64,000 nt of DNA from Pseudeuparius sepicola (Eukaryota > Arthropoda > Insecta > Coleoptera > Anthribidae): positions 131,065,373 to 131,129,372 of the forward strand of contig OY987299.1 in the NCBI GenBank assembly GCA_963920635.1. Direction: 5' to 3'. Under the pieces are notes generated by a model. It was not told the origin of the DNA and searched no databases. It saw nothing but the letters and a program-made list of their open reading frames with translations. The position numbers were made by a program, and so were the translations under genes. Of this stretch, positions 57,740 through 64,000 are shown piece after piece (the first letter of the stretch is position 1; the number at the start of each line of letters is the position of its first letter).

Positions 57740-58230
57740 TTGTAATCGGCAATGAAAACCGAGTGACCACACGACATAAACCAAATTCAGCAGACCACCT
57801 ATATGAAACGTCGTTGAGCTTAGACACAAGATAGTTACTTAAATGGCGCTACCACGGCTCGAACCTGACCACACATGACCATACATAGAACACCGATGAG
57901 CTGTTTTCCGCCCAAGGTTACCGAATTCCTGGAAACCGAGGCGCTGGGAAAATATGCGAACGGAAAAAGGCGTGTGAAAAGTTCTCGGCGACAGGTGACT
58001 GCCGATTGAGATATGTGTGCGTTGCGCAATGGCTAGTTTAGTTTTATAAGGAATGCGGCGGCCTGTAAAGACAAAGATGTAATAGTTAGTGTAATGCGAT
58101 TTACCTTAGACGCGCTGACATTCGGAACTTCCAAAGCTATGAAGTCATTGGGAATGTGTGCGAGTAGGTAGGTACTTATTTGTTCTGCAGAGAACGGTAA
58201 GTATAAGTTTTTTCTTTGTTAGCAATACTC
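57740..58230. other. GC-richer island with splice-like signals
   Basis: 57770-58070 is CpG-rich and single-copy in the window. At 58180-58205, TTTGTTCTGCAG|AGAACG|GTAAGTAT puts a good acceptor six bases from a perfect donor. A six-base micro-exon is possible in principle but not supportable from sequence alone. Confidence 0.22.
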
Positions 58231-59690
58231 TATACAGAAAAATTTATTTTGAAAATTAAAATTGTCTTAAGCAGAGCTAGAACAAAGGTTAAATTGGGAA
58301 AGAATTGCTGTTTTGAATGCTCAATATAATGCCGCTTTTGGATTTTTAAAAAAGTTCATGGCTCACTAGATATTTTGAAAAGAGTGATTTTTTGCTATTT
58401 CATCAGATCTCTGTAGCTCCCTTATTTCTGATTATACAGAAAAACTGTAGAGACAAAAATTGTAGACAATTTTGGGTTTAATAAGATAATCTGATCTAAT
58501 TTTTTATGTTGTTTGTGATTTTTAAGATATGAAATAAACTTGTGATTTTTAAATGTAAATCATAGTTGGCTGTGGCCTTATCAAATCGGCCATGGCATAC
58601 CTAGTTATTATGAAAAATAAAAGAGCTATGGCCAATTTTCTGATTTTTTTGAAAAGTTTTCACATATAATATATTCATAATTACGTTGTATTTTACCATA
58701 AGACATACTTCAAACTTTCAAATATTTTATTTTTAGGTGGTAACAATATGTAACAAAATAAAGCAAAAATTTAAAAACTCAAATTCAAATTATTATTATT
58801 TTAAAAGGTGTTTAAACAATGCACCATTATTATTTTTGCAAATATTGCATCTTTCTAAAACTGAATTTGTCGCCTTTCTTAGAGAGCGCCTGTCAATACT
58901 GGGCAATTGCTTCTAAAACAGCTGCTCTTAATTCAGCAATTGTCTCATACTTTATTTTGTATTGTTCCCCACAAAAAGAAATCCAAAACAGACAAATCGG
59001 GGGATTGGGGCGGCCAGGAAATACGTCTATCTCCCTATCCAACAATTTGGATAGAGCTGATCCAGGTAATTTCTTACGGGCAAATAGTTACGTGGTGGAG
59101 CTCCATCTTGATAATTTTTGTTTTATTTTTTTACATTTTGTTACCAGCTAAAAATAAAATATTTGAAAGTTTGAAGTATGTCTAGTTATAGAATAGAACG
59201 TAATTATGAAATATTCCATGGCTGACTATTTGAAAATTAAAAAAAAAATCAGAAAATTAGCCATACCTCTTTTATTTTTTATAATCACTATGCCGAGTAT
59301 TATATCTTTGGAAAGCCCAAATAATGGCCGATTTGATAAGGCCACAGACAACTATGATTTACATAAAAAAAACAAGTTTATGTCATATAACAAACAACAT
59401 AAAAATTGGATCAGATTATCTCATTAAGCCCAAAATTATCTACAATTTTTGTCTCTACAGTTTTTCTGTATAATCAGAAATAACGGAGCTACAGAGATCT
59501 AAAGAAATAGCAAAAAATCACTTTTTTCAAAATATCTAGTGAGCCGTGAACTTTTTTAAAAATCCAAAAGGGGCATTAGATTGAGCATTCAAAACTGCAA
59601 TTCTTTCCCCATTTAACCTTTGTTCTAGCTCTGCTAGTTTCCGAGATCCCCATAGTGGTCATCGAAAAAACTCACCCTGTATATTTTTAT
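58231..59690. mobile_element. 1.45-kb foldback mariner-type element
   Basis: The arms 58262-58745 and 59150-59640 pair (CAGAGCTAGAACAAAGG, TAGAGACAAAAATTGTAGA, AAGACATACTTCAAACTTTC). The right terminus is ACTCACCCTGTATA. The left terminus is altered (CTCTATACAG). A transposase remnant lies in the loop. A fragment of the same family is at 1345-1520. Confidence 0.82.
58819..59116 (-). pseudogene. C-terminal fragment of a mariner-family transposase
   Basis: The minus strand reads QDGAPPRNYLPVRNYLDQLYPNCWIGR (the QDGAPPH second-Asp block) and, after a frameshift, WPPQSPDLSVLDFFLWG (third Asp). After another shift come KVYETIAELRAAVLEAI and a stop-containing tail. It is the same order as in the element at 25375-26459 but from a distinct family. 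The N-terminal DNA-binding domain and first Asp are missing. Confidence 0.85.
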
Positions 59691-60364
59691 TATGGATATG
59701 AATCAGTGTGAGGTGAAAGTATAAATATTATTAAAAATAAAATTAAACAAAATCCAATTAAAATTTGATATTATTTTTTATATGAAGCAATACTTGTATC
59801 GAAGGAAATATACTAGCCACAAATATACTTATTTCACTGTGAAATGGAGATATTTTTGCTCATATGGGAAGTTAAGTTACACTCACGTTGAAATGTGTAT
59901 ACAGTGTGTCCCGAAATTAGCCTGCCATAATTTACCAGCGTGTTCTACGACCTAAAAAAATGAAAAAAGTTCCTATAAACATGGCCTCAAAAATGCCCCC
60001 TGATGGGGCTATAGCCCCCGAAAGGGGCAGTTTCACAAACGGGTTTCTATAAATATTCCCAGTACGAACAAAAATAAAATTCTGAAATTTGGTATGTGAC
60101 GTACCTGTGAGATTTGACATTTACCGAGGTAGCGATAGTTAAACATTCTTAATCATAGGCGTCCCAAATGGGGGGTTCAAGAGTTAAAATTGCCCCAAAA
60201 TGTTTTTGTATATTTTTTTCCAGATTTCTTGCGAAATTATGAAAGTTGAAGGTATTCTACGAAGAAAAGGTGCTCTTGTTGAACTTCGATAGCATGCATG
60301 GCTTTCGAGTATACTCGTTTTGAAAATTTTTTGCAGAGTGCCATGAAAATGCATATTAGAAACT

Positions 60365-60935
60365 AGCCTGCCATAATATACCACCACCTTTTTTGGTACA
60401 AAAAAATGAAAAAAGTTCCTATAAACATGGCTTCAAAAAAGTCCTTTAAGGGGGCTATAGCCCCCGAAATGGACACTTTAGCAAACGGTTTTTTCTAAAT
60501 ATTTCCAGAACGAGCAACGATAAAATTATTAAATTTGGTGTGTGATCTACCTGTGAGATTTGACGTTTAGCAAGGTAGAGATAGTTTGACATTCTTCATC
60601 ATAGGCGTCCCAAATAAGGGGGGTCAAGGGGTTAAAAATATCCAAAAAAAAATTTGTGCGGTTTTTTCATGATTCATTATCCCAGGTAAGTCACATACCA
60701 AATTTCAGAATTTTATCTTTTCTCTTTCTGGAAATATTTAGAAAAAACCGTTTGCCAAAGTGTCCATTTCGGGAGCTATAGCCCTCTTAGGGAGCATTTT
60801 TGAGGCCATGTTTATAGGAACTTTTTAATTTTTTTGGGTCGCAGAACATGCTGGTAAAATATCGCAGGTTAATTTACAATACACATTTTCATGGCCCTCT
60901 GCAAACAAATTTCAATACGATTTTACTCGAAAACG
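60365..60935. mobile_element. Inner palindrome of the foldback element
   Basis: 60365-60650 and 60670-60930 are inverted copies (AACATGGCTTCAAAAA..., TTTAGCAAACGGTTTTTTC). They are diverged from the outer pair, consistent with a second related element inserted or duplicated within the first. Confidence 0.7.
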
Positions 60936-60962
60936 GTGCACGCTCTCAAAGTTCAACAAGAG

Positions 60963-61712
60963 TAGGGTAAGGTGGGGCAAGTTGGCGAACGGGGCAAGAT
61001 GACTAATTAACATTTTCTAAAAAAGGAAAAAAGAGATCTGGGCACTGAAATAGCTATAACATTCTAACTGGCACATTACCTCCCTACTCAAAGAGATGGC
61101 GCTAGAGTTAGTACTGTACGAGTTAGGTTACTGATTGTGTTTACAGGAATAATGTTCTAAGATTCTTTAGGTTTAAAATAAGGATTCTCAGAAAATTTAA
61201 TGGTAGGTTTGCATGTTTTTGTCAATAATCACATCCAGTAGGTTTATACAAATTATAAACTTTATATGGCATGTGTTGATTTTTTTAGTTTGTTTAGTAT
61301 GACAGATTTTTCTTTTTAGGGCACCTGTGGGGCAAGATGGCGGGGGCAAGATAAGGAAATCGTCATCTAGCCACAGTACTCGTCATCTTGCCCCGTGATT
61401 TGTAATAGGTAACTCTGAAGACTGGAGAGAGTGTAACTGGTGTGAATCGTGGTGCGGCATGAATCGTGCACAGGATATGAAGGACAATGTCTATTTAAGT
61501 GTGACATTTGTACATAATCGTCAACTTGCCCCAATATGCTCGTCATCTTGCCCCACCTATGGGGCAAGATGATACAAATGCCACAAAATGATAAAAAAAA
61601 ATTTAAATGTTATAAAGCAATAGTTACTTCTTTTTCTTTTTGTAATAGATAGCAAACATGTGTACCTTTAAAATCATTATAAATTACGTCAACTTGCCCC
61701 ACCTTCCCCTAC
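60963..61712. mobile_element. GGGGCAAG-rich MITE (0.75 kb)
   Basis: TAGGGTAAGGTGGGGCAAGT (60963-60982) is inverted at 61692-61713 (ACTTGCCCCACC...CCCTA). At least eight GGGGCAAG(A/T)TG words in both orientations lie inside. It interrupts the arm of the foldback element with TA at the junctions. The uninterrupted arm at 60245-60290 shows the empty site. Confidence 0.82.
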
Positions 61713-62309
61713 CATTTTTTCGTAGAATACCCTGAAATTTTATAATTTCGCAATAAATTTGGGGAAAAAGCACACACAAAAAATTTAGAGCATTTTTAAC
61801 CCCTTAACCCACCCCATTTAGGACGCCTATGATTAAGAATGTCTAACTATCAGGACCTCGGCAAATATCAAATCTCACAGGTACCTCACATACCAAATTT
61901 CAGAATTTTATCTTTGTTCGTTCTGGAAATATTTAGAAAAAACCGTTTGTGAAACTGCCCCTTTCGGGGGCTATAGCCCCATTAGGGGGCATTTTTGAGG
62001 CCATGTTTATAGGAACTTTTTTCTTTTTTTTTAGGTCGTAGAACACGCTGGTAAATTATGGCAGGCTAATTTCGGGACACCCTGTATAGTCATTTCGAAT
62101 ATACCTACTTTTCTTTGTGGGACTATGAAAGTAAATTGTAAATAAAATACTATCAATACAGGCAACCAAATATACTTTTTAGGTCGTTTTAATTCCGCCC
62201 TTAAAGCTGTTTTATGATTGTTATATGTTTCTATAGACTTACGAGTATATTCAACGATTTTCGTTACAAATGAAAATTAGTGAACACACATCACCCGAGA
62301 GCATGTATT

Positions 62310-62454
62310 GTTTGTTCAGCGCATGTTAAGCCCTATAAGTCACAACTCCCGTCCTTGTCTTACTCATGAATATACGATGGATATCGGTCGTATATTTACG
62401 AGTCAGACAAGGACGGGAGTTGTGACTTAGGGCCGAACATTCGCTGAACAAACT
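62310..62454. repeat. Compact 145-bp hairpin (H4)
   Basis: TTTGTTCAGCGCATGTTAAG pairs with AACATTCGCTGAACAAAC, and AAGTCACAACTCCCGTCCTTGTCT with its exact inverse. ATACGATGGATATCGGTCGTAT forms the tip. The middle stem is perfect over more than 20 bp. Confidence 0.85.
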
Positions 62455-62509
62455 GTAGGTTACATTCGCTTATGTTTTGATTGTCGTCAGAGTGTTGAAT
62501 GCCCCAATT

Positions 62510-62958
62510 ATAGACTGAAATCAACGGACTTATAAATCTCAACGTCATCGATAATTGCGCACGCGCGGCGCGTTAGGGATAATCCGGTGGCTACAAACGA
62601 AACTACTTAGCATGAGGACGATAAGCGTCGCGGGCGACAGGTCCTGAAGCCTGCCGGCGCGCGCCCGCTCCACTAAAAAAAATAAAAATTCCCCACTTTA
62701 TCTGGTGACGGAACAGGGGCCGTTAAAAGCAGTGTAATGGGCCGATTAAGATGTGGAACGGCGGGACGACATTAAGCTTTTTTGTAACGGAGATTAGGAT
62801 GGCCGATAAGGAGGCTGTTGGCTCGTGGTGGCGTGCTGACAATCATAATCACCGCCTCCATTCATTTTTGGAATTAAGAGTGCCAAGCGACATTTTAAAT
62901 CGTCCTTATCTTCGCCAGTTTGCTATACTTTTATTTGATAAAACAAGTACAAAAATAT
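62510..62958. promoter_or_regulatory. GC-rich island, candidate cis-regulatory module
   Basis: CpG-rich, single-copy in the window, without terminal repeats. It has a GGATAATCC word (bicoid-class homeodomain consensus TAATCC in both directions) near 62576, GATAAG words, ATCATAATCACC and CATTCATTTTTGG. The frame at 62751-62963 has an ATG but no family match. Confidence 0.28.
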
Positions 62959-63012
62959 TGTAAGTGCCTACCACCCCAGTAGCAGTCCCGGATTCGAATC
63001 TCGGCCGGGAAT
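62959..63012 (+). repeat. Truncated tRNA-derived SINE fragment
   Basis: TAAGTGCCTACC...CCCGGATTCGAATCTCGGCCGGG contains a B box and aligns with the SINE head at 23457-23550 but lacks the A box. Confidence 0.55.
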
Positions 63013-63304
63013 AAATTTTTCACATCCTTTACCGAATGTGCCACAAAAACATCCGTCTTAATTTTGTAACGGACATTACAACAGAATAGCAAGCAACAAT
63101 TTGGTTCATCGTGAAGAATTGTAGAATATTTACTTCTAAATGGATTTAATTTCGGCGAATACAATATTGCCCGCGCAAGTTTTTTTTATACATTTCGGCA
63201 CGTGTCTATATAGGGTCTCGTTTATTTTTATTTTTCACAGTTGGTATAGCTCTGGTTCGAATAATCCTCGGGTCACAAATTATCGATAGCTGCGTTCAAA
63301 CCCA

Positions 63305-63830
63305 AGCAGCATTAAAGTTGTGGTAACTGAGATAGGAACTTTGAATAAGTAGTTATTACGTAATTATTACTTAAAAATCGACTTATTAGTTTTTATTACT
63401 TATATTGAGAAAGTATGAGTAATTACGTAGTAATTATTACTACAAGTTGGAACTTTATGGTTTCAGTACTTCTAAGTAGTTTTTGAAGTATCTGGAACGG
63501 AATTGTTACTATGCAAAAATACGTTAAAGTCACGTTAACTCTAAAGTTATATTCAATGGTCACAATTACTTTGTCGTGTTACTTGTTTATCACTTTAAAG
63601 TTTTCATTACTTTATGGTAACGGTGAAAGTAACTTCTACATCTTAGCGACTTTAGAAATACCTCCAAAGTTACGGAACTATATAGTCATATTTAAAGTGA
63701 AATTAACTTTCCCGCTACTCGAGAAAACTACTGTATGGTAAGTTTTACTTCCCACTCCATTTTAAAATTACTAGAAAGTTCCAATTACTACAAAAAAATA
63801 CTTTAAAGTAACTGTCACTTCTATAGGGAC
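63305..63830. repeat. AGTAATTACTT/AAAGT-rich degenerate repeat block
   Basis: Over about 500 bp nearly every 10-15 bases carry AAGTWACTT, TAATTATTAC or ACTTTAAAGT words on both strands (e.g. TACGTAATTATTACTTA, ACTTTAAAGTTTTC). Composition is low-complexity but not a simple tandem array. It probably represents a decayed, internally amplified element. Confidence 0.55.
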
Positions 63831-63834
63831 CAAA

Positions 63835-64000
63835 ATGGAAACTACATTTAGTTCCTTACAATCGTTTGAAGGATTGGGTCGTTTTGGCGAAGTGATGAAA
63901 ATGTCAGCCATTAGAAAGAAGAAAAATTATAGACACACATTCACATTGTATAGAAAATTAAAGCAGCAGTTGGATGAAACGAATCGAAACACGAGCACTT
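63835..64000 (+). CDS. Start of an ORF running off the window (55+ codons)
   Basis: ATG at 63835 is in a good insect translation context (CAAAATGG) and the frame is open to the window end. It encodes a short Ser/Phe-rich start (METTFSSLQSFEGLGRF) followed by a basic, helix-prone stretch (RKKKNYRHTFTLYRKLKQQL). Composition is balanced, unlike the repeat block just upstream. No family was recognised. It could be a host exon or a transposon gene. Confidence 0.35.
   Translation, partial: METTFSSLQSFEGLGRFGEVMKMSAIRKKKNYRHTFTLYRKLKQQLDETNRNTST

Larger units (their letters stand above)
59900..62086. mobile_element. 2.2-kb nested foldback element
   Basis: The terminus TACAG(T/G)GTGTCCCGAAATTAGC is inverted at 62066-62086 with one mismatch. 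Four related blocks occur: 59921-60180 and 60365-60650 forward, 60670-60930 and 61735-62080 reversed. Together they form one palindrome nested in another. Each block carries the dyad GGGGCTATAGCCCC or a variant. No transposase. The right side hosts the GGGGCAAG element at 60963-61712. Confidence 0.88.

Noticed and set aside
1..64000. CRISPR arrays, operons or prokaryotic signals
   Set aside because: The short dyad array at 181-322 has no spacers. Everything else is eukaryotic transposon sequence with introns and pol III boxes.

Overview
The window looks like AT-rich, transposon-dominated intergenic (or very long intronic) DNA of an insect. The evidence is eukaryotic: split genes with consensus splice sites, piggyBac, hAT, Tc1/mariner, P-type (THAP), Dong/R4 and Penelope-like elements, tRNA-derived SINE heads, and very frequent short words such as TAGGTACCTA. 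No complete host protein-coding gene, rRNA or genuine tRNA gene could be supported. Three short ORFs (16486-16794, 54159-54365, and one running off the end from 63835) are only candidates.

Layout. 0-10 kb: an array of six 20-bp dyads (181-322), a tandem-repeat-bearing element (2280-3143), a 436-bp TIR element, the first copy of a ~720-bp dispersed repeat (5898-6622), and a ~200-bp tandem duplication split by a 1.74-kb insertion. 10-17 kb: a 435-bp MITE, GC-richer islands and a hairpin. 17.6-19.9 kb: a Tc1-type transposase pseudogene split at a TTAA by a decayed piggyBac element. 21-27.4 kb: two foldback elements, a SINE head, and a hAT-like element (23720-27432) that hosts a very young 2.6-kb mariner-family element with ~600-bp inverted arms and an almost intact transposase. 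30-35 kb: nested foldback elements, a hAT deletion derivative with a perfect 8-bp target duplication, and a Penelope-like GIY-YIG remnant. 35-45 kb: two dispersed inverted-repeat families and a second hAT-type element with a perfect 8-bp duplication. 45.5-47.4 kb: a 5'-truncated Dong/R4-type retrotransposon lying between TAA repeats. 48.6-51.8 kb: a four-exon P-type (THAP domain) transposase pseudogene with a MITE in its third intron. 52.7-62.1 kb: four large foldback elements, one hosting a GGGGCAAG-type MITE.

GC-richer, low-repeat islands (about 3.2, 6.7, 11.6, 13.3, 14.0, 27.5, 33.1, 35.2, 40.2, 43.3, 54.2, 57.9 and 62.6 kb) contrast with this background. They are the best candidates for host regulatory DNA or undetected exons. 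The transposons do not form one pathway. Their relation is stratigraphic: nesting gives a relative order of insertion, and several foldback arms keep an empty-site copy of what was interrupted. I found no convincing undescribed multi-gene system. The most unusual structures are the 20-bp dyad array, the apparent head-to-head mariner chimera, and the templated palindromic insertion in the piggyBac transposase.
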